Source of the DNA: Homoserinimonas sedimenticola
GTDB lineage: Bacteria > Actinomycetota > Actinomycetes > Actinomycetales > Microbacteriaceae
Reading direction: 5' to 3'
Length of the DNA stretch: 64,000 nt
Assembly (NCBI RefSeq): GCF_026094475.1
Contig: NZ_JAPELL010000001.1
Span: 653,171-717,170 of the forward strand
Of this stretch, positions 7,118-15,980 are shown in pieces (the stretch's first letter is position 1; the number at the start of each line of letters is the position of its first letter). A model generated the notes under the pieces. It was not told the origin of the DNA and made no database searches. It saw nothing but the letters and a program-made list of their open reading frames with translations. The position numbers were made by a program, and so were the translations under genes.

Positions 7118-9688
7118 ATGGGCAATATGGCCACTCGAGAGCGCAGCACGGATCAGGTTGTCGACATCGACGGCAACCGGCTCAAGATCACGAACCTCGA
7201 CAAGGTGCTCTACCCGGAGACGGGAACGACCAAGGCCGACGTGCTCGACTACCTCTCGCGCATCGCCGACGCCATGATCCCCCACGTGGCCCACCGACCT
7301 GCGACTCGCAAGCGCTGGGTGCACGGAGTGGGAACCGCGGATGCTCCTGGGCAGGTGTTCTTCCAGAAGAACCTCGACAACTCGGCCCCCGCCTGGGTTG
7401 CCCGCCGGGACATCCAGCACAGCGATCACGTCAACACCTATCCGCTCGTGAACGACCGGGCGACGCTCGCCTGGCTGGGTCAGATCGCCGCCCTCGAGAT
7501 TCACGTGCCGCAGTGGCAGTTCGGCCGGACAGGGGTGCGCAAGAACCCGGACCGGCTCGTCCTCGACCTCGACCCGGGCGAGGGCGCCGGCCTTGCGGAG
7601 TGCGCCGAGGTCGCACGCCTCGCCCGCAGCATCCTCCAGGACATGGGCCTCGACCCCTTCCCCGTTACCAGCGGGAGCAAGGGTATTCACCTCTATGCCG
7701 CGCTCGATGGCGCGCAGGATTCCGACGCCGTGTCCGCCGTCGCCCACGAGCTCGCGAGGGCGCTCGAAGCTGATCATCCCGATCTCGTCGTGAGCGACAT
7801 GAAGAGGTCCCTGCGACGCGGAAAGGTGCTCGTCGACTGGAGCCAGAACAACAGGTCGAAGACGACCATCGCACCGTACTCGCTCCGCGGCCGCCTGCGC
7901 CCCACCGTCGCCGCCCCCCGCACATGGCGAGAGCTTTCACAGCCCGGGCTCCGACACCTCGAGTACCGAGAAGTGCTCGAGCGGGTGCGTCGGCGCGGCG
8001 ACCCGCTCGCCGCCCTCACAGCGGGGCACCTCGGGTCACTTGAGCCGACGCGTGAGCGGATGGAGGGCTTCGACGCGAGCCCGACGGCACTGGAGCGTCT
8101 CGAGAAGTACCGCAGCATGCGGGACCCCGCCAAGACCAGCGAACCCATGGGCGGCAGCGGCTCGACCAACCCCGAGCGTCCCAGCTTCGTCATCCAGGAG
8201 CACCACGCGCGACGCCTGCACTACGACTTCCGGCTCGAACACGAGGGCGTGCTGGTGAGTTGGGCGATCCCGAAGGGCGTGCCCGACGACCCCGGCAAGA
8301 ATCACCTGGCGGTGCAGACCGAGGACCACCCGCTCGAGTACGGCACCTTCGAGGGTTCCATTCCTGAAGGGGAATACGGCGCGGGAGAGGTGACCATCTG
8401 GGACACGGGCACCTACGAGCTCGAGAAGTGGCGCGAGGGTAAGGAGGTCATCGCGACCCTTCACGGCGAGAAGCACGGCACCCATCGCTATGCCCTCATC
8501 CATACGGGTGGCCGCGACGGCAGGGACGAGAACAACTGGCTCATCCACCTCATGGCGCCCAAGGACGAGCGAAAGACCCGGCGCGGCACGAGGCGCGCGG
8601 ATGCTGCGAGCACAGATGCTGCGGGCACGGATGCTGCGGGCACGGATGCTGCGGACAGGGATGCTGCGGACAGGGATGCTGCGAGCACGCCCTCGCGGGC
8701 AGCATCCGCCTCTCCCCCCTCTCCTCCCTCCCCCATGCTGGCGTCGAGCGGAGGCGAGGGTGACCGCGCCCTGTTGCAGAAGGAGGCGGAAGACTGGGCT
8801 TTCGAGATGAAGTGGGACGGCATTCGCGCGATCGCTGTCGTGGCTGGCTCCGAGTTGAGACTCATCAGCCGCAACGGAAATGACCTCACGCGCGCGTACC
8901 CCGAGCTCGCCGAGATCGCTGACGCGGCAGGCGGCGACGCCGTGCTGGATGGCGAGATCGTCGCGTTGAACCGTGCGGGGCGCCCCGACTTCGGGCGACT
9001 GCAGGACCGCATGAACCTCACGAAGACGGCAGAGATCGAACGCGCCCGGGACCGAACGCCCGTGCACTACATGGCCTTCGATCTGCTTTGGCACGGTGGC
9101 GAGTCGCTGCTGCGCCGCCCATACGACGAGCGCCGCGAGGCCCTCCTCCGAGAAATCGAGGAGACAGAACGCGTGCAGGTGCCACCCGCCTTCGACGGCG
9201 ACCTGGAGGGGGCGCTCGAGACGAGCAACACCCTGGGGCTTGAGGGGGTGCTTGCCAAGCGGCGTGCCTCGACCTATACACCGGGTCGACGCTCACAGAG
9301 CTGGGTGAAACTGAAGCACCACCGCACGCAGGAGGTCGTCATCGCCGGCTGGCGCCCGGGCTCAGGCTCCCGCAGCGGCAAGATCGGCTCCCTGCTGCTG
9401 GGAGTTCCCGACAGCGAAGGCCACCTGCGCTATATCGGCCGCGTCGGCACGGGATTCAGCGAGAAGCAACTCGACGATCTTCGGACGCGGCTGCGGCGGC
9501 GCGAGCGCGTCACGAGCCCGCTCGACGACGTGCCGGCAGCGGATGCGCGCGACGCCACCTGGGTGACGCCCGCCCTCGTCGGCGAGGTCGAGTTCACCGA
9601 GTGGACGCGCACAGGTCGGCTGCGGCATCCGAGCTGGCGGGGTCTGCGGCCCGACAAGGAGGTCGCCGACGTAAAAGTCGAGGCGTGA
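7118..9688 (+). CDS. ligD: multifunctional ATP-dependent DNA ligase D (Pol-PE-Lig)
   Basis: The NHEJ end-processing enzyme, 856 aa. Domains in order: primase-polymerase (about 10-300, with LVLDLDPGEG metal motif and SGSKGIHLY), 3'-phosphoesterase (about 345-500, with HHARRLHYDFRLEHEGVLVSWAIPKG-type residues; key His, Asp and Arg seen), a low-complexity linker made of six 5-residue repeats, and ATP-dependent ligase (about 550-856, with nucleotidyl Lys in FEMKWDGIRA, then DGEIVAL, GLEGVLAKR, and SWVKLK). The Pol-PE-Lig order matches mycobacterial LigD rather than the Pseudomonas order. The start at 7118 has GGAG 4 nt upstream; 7127 is an alternative. Partner of ku upstream. Confidence 0.95.
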   Translation: MGNMATRERSTDQVVDIDGNRLKITNLDKVLYPETGTTKADVLDYLSRIADAMIPHVAHRPATRKRWVHGVGTADAPGQVFFQKNLDNSAPAWVARRDIQHSDHVNTYPLVNDRATLAWLGQIAALEIHVPQWQFGRTGVRKNPDRLVLDLDPGEGAGLAECAEVARLARSILQDMGLDPFPVTSGSKGIHLYAALDGAQDSDAVSAVAHELARALEADHPDLVVSDMKRSLRRGKVLVDWSQNNRSKTTIAPYSLRGRLRPTVAAPRTWRELSQPGLRHLEYREVLERVRRRGDPLAALTAGHLGSLEPTRERMEGFDASPTALERLEKYRSMRDPAKTSEPMGGSGSTNPERPSFVIQEHHARRLHYDFRLEHEGVLVSWAIPKGVPDDPGKNHLAVQTEDHPLEYGTFEGSIPEGEYGAGEVTIWDTGTYELEKWREGKEVIATLHGEKHGTHRYALIHTGGRDGRDENNWLIHLMAPKDERKTRRGTRRADAASTDAAGTDAAGTDAADRDAADRDAASTPSRAASASPPSPPSPMLASSGGEGDRALLQKEAEDWAFEMKWDGIRAIAVVAGSELRLISRNGNDLTRAYPELAEIADAAGGDAVLDGEIVALNRAGRPDFGRLQDRMNLTKTAEIERARDRTPVHYMAFDLLWHGGESLLRRPYDERREALLREIEETERVQVPPAFDGDLEGALETSNTLGLEGVLAKRRASTYTPGRRSQSWVKLKHHRTQEVVIAGWRPGSGSRSGKIGSLLLGVPDSEGHLRYIGRVGTGFSEKQLDDLRTRLRRRERVTSPLDDVPAADARDATWVTPALVGEVEFTEWTRTGRLRHPSWRGLRPDKEVADVKVEA
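8600..8689 (+). repeat. six 15-bp tandem repeats in the ligD linker
   Basis: Six consecutive 15-bp units of the type GATGCTGCGGGCACG encode DAAST, DAAGT, DAAGT, DAADR, DAADR and DAAST between the phosphoesterase and ligase domains. Units 2 and 3 are identical, as are units 4 and 5, so the array looks recently expanded. Each unit length is a multiple of three, so copy-number change would keep the frame. Confidence 0.92.
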
Positions 9689-9709
9689 CCTGAGCGGTCA
9701 CGCCTCGAC
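9677..9709. terminator. hairpin terminator overlapping the ligD stop codon
   Basis: Perfect 14-bp inverted repeat, GTCGAGGCGTGACC (9677-9690) and GGTCACGCCTCGAC (9696-9709), with loop TGAGC. The 5' arm contains the last ligD codons and its stop. It lies between convergent genes and can serve both. There is no T run on the plus side beyond CTTGCGCTTCT. Confidence 0.82.
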
Positions 9710-9730
9710 TTGCGCTTCTGAAGCAGCGAA

Positions 9731-9985
9731 CTATTCGATGCGGCGACGCGCGCTCTGCAGCGTTGCGAACTCGCCGACAATCGCGCCCGTGCGATCCGTC
9801 ACGCGATAGCCTGCACCCCACAGCTCTTCGATGAGCCCCGCGAAGTCGGAGCCGCGCTTGGCGACCCAGACGCCGTGCCCCATCTCCGTCCATGCGATCT
9901 CGGCACTGCGCTGTGCCTCCTGCCGTTGAATCGTGCGAGCCGAATCGGTCCGCACCACCCCCCGCTTCTCGATTACCGACGTCAT
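9731..9985 (-). CDS. hypothetical protein, 84 aa
   Basis: A small soluble protein with an N-terminal polar helix (SARTIQRQEAQRSAEIA) and a C-terminal half HGVWVAKRGSDFAGLIEELWGAGYRVTDRTGAIVGEF that reads like a compact alpha/beta domain. I do not recognise the family. The ATG at 9985 is chosen because it begins the conserved-looking segment. An in-frame ATG at 10006 is possible, and neither has a strong Shine-Dalgarno sequence. It is convergent with ligD and divergent from the SDR gene. Confidence 0.6.
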   Translation of the reverse strand: MTSVIEKRGVVRTDSARTIQRQEAQRSAEIAWTEMGHGVWVAKRGSDFAGLIEELWGAGYRVTDRTGAIVGEFATLQSARRRIE

Positions 9986-10089
9986 GCGATCACCATCACC
10001 CTCGTGCATCACCGGCTCACGGCAGCCCCGACAAGGCAGCATGCGCAATGAGTGAAATCCGGATGTCGCGACCCGATTCGCGACGTACC

Positions 10090-10114
10090 GTGAACGTACC
10101 CCCAATCGGGGTAC
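10090..10114 (+). promoter_or_regulatory. palindrome and possible stress-sigma promoter upstream of the SDR gene
   Basis: Seen: inverted repeat GTACCCC-CAATC-GGGGTAC at 10096-10114, about 60 bp before the SDR start, with GTGA at 10090-10093 and GGGTAC at 10109-10114 separated by 15 nt. Known: actinobacterial SigB/SigF-type promoters resemble GTTT-N(15-17)-GGGTAT/C. Inferred: this could be a general-stress promoter, an operator, or both. Neither reading is proven. Confidence 0.4.
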
Positions 10115-10172
10115 ACATCAACAGAGAATCCGCTGGGAACCGAGATCGTAGTGCGCACGTAACCTCGCGGCC

Positions 10173-11060
10173 ATGAGCGACAACTCTTCCAACCCCGACC
10201 CGACGACGGAGTACCGCGAGGAGGGGTTCCCCAAGCAGAATCAGGACCAGCCCGGCACGATCGACGAGATGTCCCCCGAACCCGATCACGGTGAACACTC
10301 GTATCGGGGCAGCGGAAAGCTCGAAGGACGCCGCGCACTCATCACGGGTGGTGACTCCGGCATCGGCCGGGCGGTCGCGATCGCCTTCGCTCGCGAGGGC
10401 GCCGACGTGGCGATCTCCTATCTGCCCGAGGAGCAGGAGGATGCCGAGACGACGCGTGGCCACATCGAAGATGCGGGACGCAAGGCCCTCCTGCTGCCCG
10501 GCGATGTGCGCGACGAGGGATACTCGACGAGTCTCGTCACCCGCACGATCGAGGAGCTCGGCGGGCTCGACACCCTTGTGCTCAACGCGGGCTACCAGGA
10601 GGACCGCAGCTCGCTCGCCGAACTGCCGACGGAGGAGTTCCAGCGCGTCTTCGAGACCAACATCTATTCAATGTTGTGGATCGCCCGCGCTGCCCTGCCT
10701 CACCTCGAGGCTGGCGCCACCATCACTGTGACGTCGTCCATTCAGGCGCTCAAGCCCTCGCCGGGTCTCATCGACTACGCCATGACGAAGGCGGCTCAGG
10801 TCGCCTTCACGAAAGCTCTCGCGCAAGAGGTCGGGGAACGCGGCATCCGGGTCAATGCGGTCGCGCCGGGGCCGATCTGGACCCCCCTCATCCCTGGCAC
10901 CGACTGGCCAGACAAACTGCCGAAGTTCGGGCAGGACACTCCGCTCGGACGCGCTGGGCAGCCTGCCGAACTCGCCGCCGCCTACGTGTACCTCGCCTCG
11001 GATGACGCGTCCTACGTCTCGGGGGCCGTGCTCCCGGTCACGGGCGGCAAGACGCTCTGA
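10173..11060 (+). CDS. SDR family oxidoreductase (YhxC/YghA, general-stress type)
   Basis: NAD(P)-dependent short-chain dehydrogenase of 295 aa. Seen: an N-terminal extension of about 48 residues (YREEGFPKQNQDQPGTIDEM) typical of the YhxC/YghA subgroup, the cofactor motif TGGDSGIGRAVAIAFAREGA, an NAG motif LVLNAGYQ, catalytic Ser in TVTSSIQ, and YxxxK in IDYAMTKAAQVAFTKALA. The C-terminal SGAVLPVTGGKTL is the usual SDR ending. Substrate unknown. Known members of this subgroup are induced by general stress, which fits the upstream element described at 10090-10114 but is not proof. Confidence 0.93.
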   Translation: MSDNSSNPDPTTEYREEGFPKQNQDQPGTIDEMSPEPDHGEHSYRGSGKLEGRRALITGGDSGIGRAVAIAFAREGADVAISYLPEEQEDAETTRGHIEDAGRKALLLPGDVRDEGYSTSLVTRTIEELGGLDTLVLNAGYQEDRSSLAELPTEEFQRVFETNIYSMLWIARAALPHLEAGATITVTSSIQALKPSPGLIDYAMTKAAQVAFTKALAQEVGERGIRVNAVAPGPIWTPLIPGTDWPDKLPKFGQDTPLGRAGQPAELAAAYVYLASDDASYVSGAVLPVTGGKTL

Positions 11061-11089
11061 CCTCTGCCGGCGAGCGGTAGCGTTGTGGG

Positions 11090-12184
11090 GTGAGTTCCAC
11101 CCCCAGCGCCGCCGACCTCCGCGAGAGCATCGAGAGCGCCGCCGCCGCATCCGGCATCTCCCTTGACGAGCACCAGCGCACGGCAGCGGATGCTCTCGCC
11201 GCGTTCGGCGCACGCGTCGCGTCTGCGGGAACGCCGTCGCGTGGCGGCGGCCTCTACCTCTGGGGCACGGTGGGTCGCGGCAAGACCTGGCTGGCGGATG
11301 CGCTCGTCGCCGCCCTCCCCCTCGAGCGCACGCGACGACGCCATTTCCACTCCTTCTACCGGGATCTCCAGGCTGACCTGTATCGCGAGGGCGTGCCGGA
11401 GCCGGGGGCGATCGACGCCGCGATCGACGCGCTCGTTCGCGACGTCGAGCTCCTCTACTTCGACGAGTTTCACCTTCATGACGCGGGTGACGCGACCCTC
11501 GCACTGCGCGTGCTCCGCCGGGTCATCGAGGGGCGGGTCCCGCTCCTCGCCACCTCGAACTACCCGCCAGAGGGTCTCCTGCCAGATCCCATGTTCCACC
11601 ACCTCTTCGAGCCTGGAGTGCTGCTCATCGCAAACGAGCTCGAGGTCGTCTCCCTCGAGGGGTCGACCGACTACCGACGGGTCGAGCGCAGCGACGAGCA
11701 CCGCGAGGGCTTCGCGCGGGGCAGCTGGCAGGCGCACCTGCCCGCCCCTGAGCCGCGCGAGGACGAGTCCGTCGAACTGCGTGCGGGGGGCCGACCCGTG
11801 CGGGCACGGCGGGCGGATGCTGCGGACCTCTGGATCACCTTCGAGGAGCTGTGCGAGCGCGCCACGGCGGCGGCGGACTACCTCGCATGGGCCGAGCGCT
11901 GGCGTCACTGGGTCATCGAAGCGGTCCCGCGGCTCACGGAGTGCTCCCCGCAGGCGCGTCAGCGCTTCCTCAACCTCGTGGATGTGTTGAACGACCGCGG
12001 CGTGCCGGCGGTTTTTGTGAGCGAGCTCTCGCCCGAGCAGGTGCTCGCAGGGGCGCCCGTCCCCACCGCGCGGGGTGCGGCAGCCGATCGGGAGGAGTGG
12101 GGACTGGGTCTCGACGGGCTGCCGATCGACGTGGCCAGAACGGCGAGCCGCCTCGCCCTCCTTCAGAGGCCCGTCGCCGTCTGA
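11090..12184 (+). CDS. zapE: cell division protein ZapE (AFG1-like P-loop ATPase)
   Basis: AFG1/ZapE-type ATPase of 364 aa. Seen: Walker A LYLWGTVGRGKTWLADAL near residue 60, HFHSFYRDLQADLY, and Walker B ELLYFDEFHLHDAGDATLAL (the FDEFH signature of this family). Sensor-1-like LLATSNYPPEGLLP and an R-rich C-terminal half ending AERWRHW...LNDRGVPAVFVSEL follow. It starts with GTG. The proteobacterial homologue is peripheral to the FtsZ ring; the actinobacterial role is not established. It lies between the SDR and acyl-CoA ligase genes, all rightward. Confidence 0.92.
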   Translation: MSSTPSAADLRESIESAAAASGISLDEHQRTAADALAAFGARVASAGTPSRGGGLYLWGTVGRGKTWLADALVAALPLERTRRRHFHSFYRDLQADLYREGVPEPGAIDAAIDALVRDVELLYFDEFHLHDAGDATLALRVLRRVIEGRVPLLATSNYPPEGLLPDPMFHHLFEPGVLLIANELEVVSLEGSTDYRRVERSDEHREGFARGSWQAHLPAPEPREDESVELRAGGRPVRARRADAADLWITFEELCERATAAADYLAWAERWRHWVIEAVPRLTECSPQARQRFLNLVDVLNDRGVPAVFVSELSPEQVLAGAPVPTARGAAADREEWGLGLDGLPIDVARTASRLALLQRPVAV

Positions 12185-12220
12185 GCGCTGGTAGGCCCGC
12201 GCCGAGATTAGGCTGTCCTG

Positions 12221-13936
12221 GTGAACCAGCAGCTCCCTCCCGACACCTCTTCTCGTCCCTGGCTCGAGAGCTACGCGCCCGACGTGCCCCACGACATCGA
12301 GGTACCCGCTGGCAGTCTCCTCGACATCGTGGAGGGCTCGGTGCGCGAGTTCCCCAATGCCATCGCGCTCGAGTTCTTCGGTGCGGAGACGAGCTATTCG
12401 CAGCTCGGCGAGCAGATCGAGCGGGCAGCGGAGGGGCTGAGGGCCCTCGGGGTCAAAGCGGGCGACCCCGTCGCACTCGTGCTGCCCAACTGTCCCCAGC
12501 ACATCGCGGCGTTCTATGCCGTGCTGCGGCTTGGCGCGATCGTCGTGGAGCACAACCCGCTCTATACGGCGCGGGAGCTTCGGCACCAGTTCGAGGACCA
12601 CAATGCGAAGGTGGTGATCGCCTGGGACAAGGTGGTCGAGCACATCCAGGCGTTCCCCTCCGATCTTCGGGTCGACGCGATCGTGTCCGTCGATGTCACG
12701 CGCGCCATGCCGCCGTTGATGCGCGCCGCGCTGCGCCTGCCGATCCCACGGTTGCGTGAGACTCGGGCCTCGCTGACGACGCCCGTTTCGGGCACCGTAC
12801 CGTGGCACGAGTTGCTCGCCTCGCCCCGCCTCTCCCCCGATGTCGCGGGGCCCTCAGCGGGCGACGTCGCCGTTATCCAGTACACGAGCGGTACGACGGG
12901 TCGCCCCAAGGGGGCCACCCTCTCGCACGGCAATCTGGGGACGAACGCCGCACAGGCCCGCGCCTGGGTGCCGACCATCCAGCGCGGAGACGGCTGCGTC
13001 GTCTACGCGGTGCTGCCGATGTTCCACGCCTACGGATTGACCCTGTGCCTGACCTTCGCAATGAGCATGGGTGCCCGCCTCGTGCTGTTCCCGAAATTCG
13101 ACCCGGACCTCGTGCTCAAGGTCGCGCGCAAGCATCCGCCGACCTTCCTCCCCGCCGTACCGCCCATCTACGAGCGCCTGCTCGCAGCAGCTGAGGTGAA
13201 GGGCGTCTCGCTCTCCGGCGTGCAGATCGCGATCTCGGGCGCAATGCCCCTCACGACCGCGCTCGTGGAGCCGTGGGAACGTGCCACGGGCGGATACCTC
13301 GTGGAGGGCTACGGGCTCTCGGAGTGCTCCCCCGTGCTCATGGCGAACCCTGTCTCCGAGGCACGCCGCGCGGGGACCGTGGGGCTTCCCCTCCCCGGAA
13401 CCGAGGCTCGCGTGGTCGACCCCGAGGACCCTGCGGTCGAGCGTGCCCTCGGCGAAGCGGGCGAACTGCTCGTGCGCGGCCCCCAGATCATGCGCGGCTA
13501 CTGGAAGAAGCCGGAGGAGACGGCAGAGGTCTTCGTCGCCGACCCCACGGGTGGCGACCCGTGGTTCCGCACTGGCGATATCGTCACGATCGACGCTGCC
13601 GGCTTCGTGACGATCGTGGACCGCATCAAGGAGCTCATCATCACGGGTGGCTTCAACGTGTCGCCGAGTGAGGTCGAGGAGTCGCTCAAGACCCACCCCG
13701 ATGTCGTCGACGCAGCGGTCGTAGGCCTGCCGAGCGAACGCAACGGAGAGGATGTCACCGCCGCCGTCGTGCTCCGGGCAGGCGCGGGCGCGCAGCCCGA
13801 GGCGATCCGCGACCACGTGCGGCCGCTGCTCACCCCCTACAAGGTGCCGCGACGCGTCGTCATCGTCGATGAGTTGCCGAAGTCCCTCATCGGCAAAACC
13901 CTGCGCCGGGTCGTGCGCGATAACCTGCTGGAATGA
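12221..13936 (+). CDS. long-chain fatty-acid--CoA ligase
   Basis: An adenylate-forming enzyme that activates fatty acids to acyl-CoA, 571 aa, starting with GTG. Seen: P-loop [19 protein letters not shown] near residue 225, A5 motif [14 protein letters not shown]7 region [12 protein letters not shown]8 hinge [21 protein letters not shown] and the A10 catalytic Lys in [12 protein letters not shown]. Family length is normal. It overlaps glpK by 4 nt (ATGA), so fatty-acid activation and glycerol phosphorylation are translationally coupled. Together they could feed the two halves of degraded or recycled lipids into metabolism. Confidence 0.94.
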   Translation: MNQQLPPDTSSRPWLESYAPDVPHDIEVPAGSLLDIVEGSVREFPNAIALEFFGAETSYSQLGEQIERAAEGLRALGVKAGDPVALVLPNCPQHIAAFYAVLRLGAIVVEHNPLYTARELRHQFEDHNAKVVIAWDKVVEHIQAFPSDLRVDAIVSVDVTRAMPPLMRAALRLPIPRLRETRASLTTPVSGTVPWHELLASPRLSPDVAGPSAGDVAVIQYTSGTTGRPKGATLSHGNLGTNAAQARAWVPTIQRGDGCVVYAVLPMFHAYGLTLCLTFAMSMGARLVLFPKFDPDLVLKVARKHPPTFLPAVPPIYERLLAAAEVKGVSLSGVQIAISGAMPLTTALVEPWERATGGYLVEGYGLSECSPVLMANPVSEARRAGTVGLPLPGTEARVVDPEDPAVERALGEAGELLVRGPQIMRGYWKKPEETAEVFVADPTGGDPWFRTGDIVTIDAAGFVTIVDRIKELIITGGFNVSPSEVEESLKTHPDVVDAAVVGLPSERNGEDVTAAVVLRAGAGAQPEAIRDHVRPLLTPYKVPRRVVIVDELPKSLIGKTLRRVVRDNLLE

Positions 13937-15483
13937 GCGACGAGGCCCGGAACCCGCAGCGCAGCCCCGACGAACGCTACGTCCTCGCGATCGATCAGGG
14001 CACGACGAGTTCCCGGGCCATCATCTTCGACCATTCGGGTGCCGTCGTGAGCATCGGCCAGAAGGAGCATCGCCAGATCCTTCCCCGTGCGGGATGGGTC
14101 GAGCACGATGCATCCGAGATCTGGGCCAACGTGCGCGAGGTGATCGGGCAGGCGCTCTCCCGCGCGGACATCACCCGCCATTCGATCCACGCGGTGGGCA
14201 TCACGAACCAGCGTGAGACGACGGTCGTGTGGGACGCCGGGACAGGCCGGCCCATCTGCAACGCGATCGTGTGGCAGGACACCCGAACGCAGGGCATCGT
14301 CGACCGCCTCGCGCGAGACGGTGGCCTGGACCGCTTCAAGGAGGCCACGGGCCTTCCCCTCAGTACCTACTTCTCCGCCACGAAGCTCGCCTGGATCCTC
14401 GAAAACGTCGAAGGGGCCCGCGAGCGGGCGGAGCGCGGCGAGCTCCTCTTCGGCACAACAGACACCTGGGTGCTCTGGAACCTGACGGGCGGCACGCGCG
14501 GCGGGTTGCACGTCACGGATGTCACGAACGCGAGCCGCACGCTCCTGCTCGACCTGCGCACCCTCGAGTGGCGCTTGGACATTCTCGACGTCTTCGGAAT
14601 CCCCGCCTCGATGTTGCCCGAGGTGCGCAGCTCCTCAGAGGTCTACGGGGTCGCGTCCTCGTCGAGCCTCCTGCGCGAGACCCCGATCGCCGCAATCCTG
14701 GGTGACCAGCAGGCGGCCACCTTCGGCCAGGCCGCCTTCGGGGCGGGCGAGGCGAAGAACACGTATGGCACGGGGAACTTCCTCATCGTTGGCACAGGCA
14801 CGGAGCCCGTGGCGAGCTCCAATGGCCTGCTGACGACGATCGCCTACAAGCTCGGAGACGGTGAGACGCACTACGCACTAGAGGGGTCGATCGCGGTCAC
14901 GGGCTCGCTCGTGCAGTGGTTGCGCGACAACCTGGGGCTCATCTCCTCGGCCGCCGAGGTGGAGCAGCTCGCGCTCTCGGTCGATGACAACGGCGGTGCC
15001 TACTTCGTGCCGGCCTTTTCGGGCCTGTTCGCCCCGCACTGGCGACCGGATGCTCGTGGCGCCCTTGTGGGACTCACCCGTTTTGTCACCAAGGGTCACA
15101 TCGCGCGGGCCGCTCTCGAATCGATCGCCTTTCAGACTCGCGAGGTGCTCGATGCCGCGACGGCGGATACCGGGGCGACGCTCGCCGAGCTCAAGGTGGA
15201 CGGTGGCGCGACCGCCAACAGCACCCTCCTGCAGTTTCAAGCGGACATCCTCGACCTCCCCGTCGTGCGCCCTGAGGTGGGCGAGACGACGGCGCTCGGA
15301 GCGGCATACGCGGCGGGTCTCGCGACGGGATTCTGGCGCGACCTCGACGAGCTGAGGGCCAACTGGCGTGAGGGCGCCCGATGGGAGCCCACGATGGCCT
15401 CGGCCGAGCGGCAGCGACTCAATCGCAACTGGGACAAGGCGGTCCTGCGCACACTCGACTGGGTCGACGACGACGTCTCGTGA
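13933..15483 (+). CDS. glpK: glycerol kinase
   Basis: FGGY-family kinase that converts glycerol and ATP to sn-glycerol 3-phosphate, 516 aa. Seen: [21 protein letters not shown] at the N-terminus (phosphate-binding loop), [10 protein letters not shown] (glycerol-binding Arg and Asp region), LAGDQ-type motif as [33 protein letters not shown], and [18 protein letters not shown] for ATP binding. It has an N-terminal extension of about 14 residues before YVLAID. It is coupled to the acyl-CoA ligase upstream. Confidence 0.97.
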   Translation: MSDEARNPQRSPDERYVLAIDQGTTSSRAIIFDHSGAVVSIGQKEHRQILPRAGWVEHDASEIWANVREVIGQALSRADITRHSIHAVGITNQRETTVVWDAGTGRPICNAIVWQDTRTQGIVDRLARDGGLDRFKEATGLPLSTYFSATKLAWILENVEGARERAERGELLFGTTDTWVLWNLTGGTRGGLHVTDVTNASRTLLLDLRTLEWRLDILDVFGIPASMLPEVRSSSEVYGVASSSSLLRETPIAAILGDQQAATFGQAAFGAGEAKNTYGTGNFLIVGTGTEPVASSNGLLTTIAYKLGDGETHYALEGSIAVTGSLVQWLRDNLGLISSAAEVEQLALSVDDNGGAYFVPAFSGLFAPHWRPDARGALVGLTRFVTKGHIARAALESIAFQTREVLDAATADTGATLAELKVDGGATANSTLLQFQADILDLPVVRPEVGETTALGAAYAAGLATGFWRDLDELRANWREGARWEPTMASAERQRLNRNWDKAVLRTLDWVDDDVS

Positions 15484-15583
15484 GCGCTCTCGCAGCCGCG
15501 GTGACCCCTTTTGGGGACACGCCGATGGCGCAATGAGCCCATTATGAGAAGACATTCATGTGGCACGCCGTTACGCTTGAGAC

Positions 15584-15757
15584 ATGGCCATCAGCAACGT
15601 CGCTTCTGCGCCCATCACCCCGACCGCGTCGATCCCGGTCGCCCCTTCTCCTGAGCTTTCGAGATCCGCTCGCCTCGACCTCCTTGCCGCGGCAGCACTG
15701 GGATTCGCGGGCGTTGTCGCCAGCCTCGTGGTCTTTCTCGCCATCACGCACCCCTGA
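15584..15757 (+). CDS. small membrane protein, 57 aa, unknown function
   Basis: ATG at 15584, stop at 15755-15757. The first 35 residues are Pro/Ser/Ala-rich (MAISNVASAPITPTASIPVA), followed by a single predicted transmembrane helix LDLLAAAALGFAGVVASLVV and a short tail. No Shine-Dalgarno sequence is evident. Composition and a clean C-terminal helix support a real small membrane protein, but the evidence is thin. It stands alone between glpK and the exopolysaccharide initiation gene. Confidence 0.45.
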   Translation: MAISNVASAPITPTASIPVAPSPELSRSARLDLLAAAALGFAGVVASLVVFLAITHP

Positions 15758-15824
15758 GCTCGAACGAGCCCTGAGCGGTCGATAGGGCCTCCCCTCTCGG
15801 GCGGCCTGATTTCGGTGATGTTTC

Positions 15825-15872
15825 GTCGCATCCGCTGCGACATTAAATCGCTCGTGCGCCCCTAGAAAGGGG
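15825..15872 (+). promoter_or_regulatory. two hairpins upstream of the exopolysaccharide initiation gene
   Basis: In the 223-bp gap before the gene at 15981 there are two compact inverted repeats. GTCGCA-TCCGC-TGCGAC (15825-15841) is followed by ATTAAAT, and CCCCT-AGAA-AGGGG (15859-15872) comes next. The first may terminate transcription from the left. The second would lie in the leader of the glycosylphosphotransferase transcript if the promoter is upstream of it. I found no known riboswitch pattern. Confidence 0.4.
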
Positions 15873-15980
15873 GGTCTGCTCTCGTTACCGTGGCATTCTC
15901 ACCACGCATTCGCAGCACCCTCACTGCGATGAGTTGGCGCGACCTGGAACCACCGGGAAGCGGAGCGAGAAGGAGAGACC

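Noticed and set aside
8600-8689. CRISPR array
   Set aside because: Units are contiguous 15-bp repeats without spacers, inside a gene, and no cas genes are present in the window.
11012-12808. A 598-codon open frame opposite zapE and the start of the acyl-CoA ligase gene
   Set aside because: It spans two well-supported genes with Walker and adenylation motifs and has no family features of its own.
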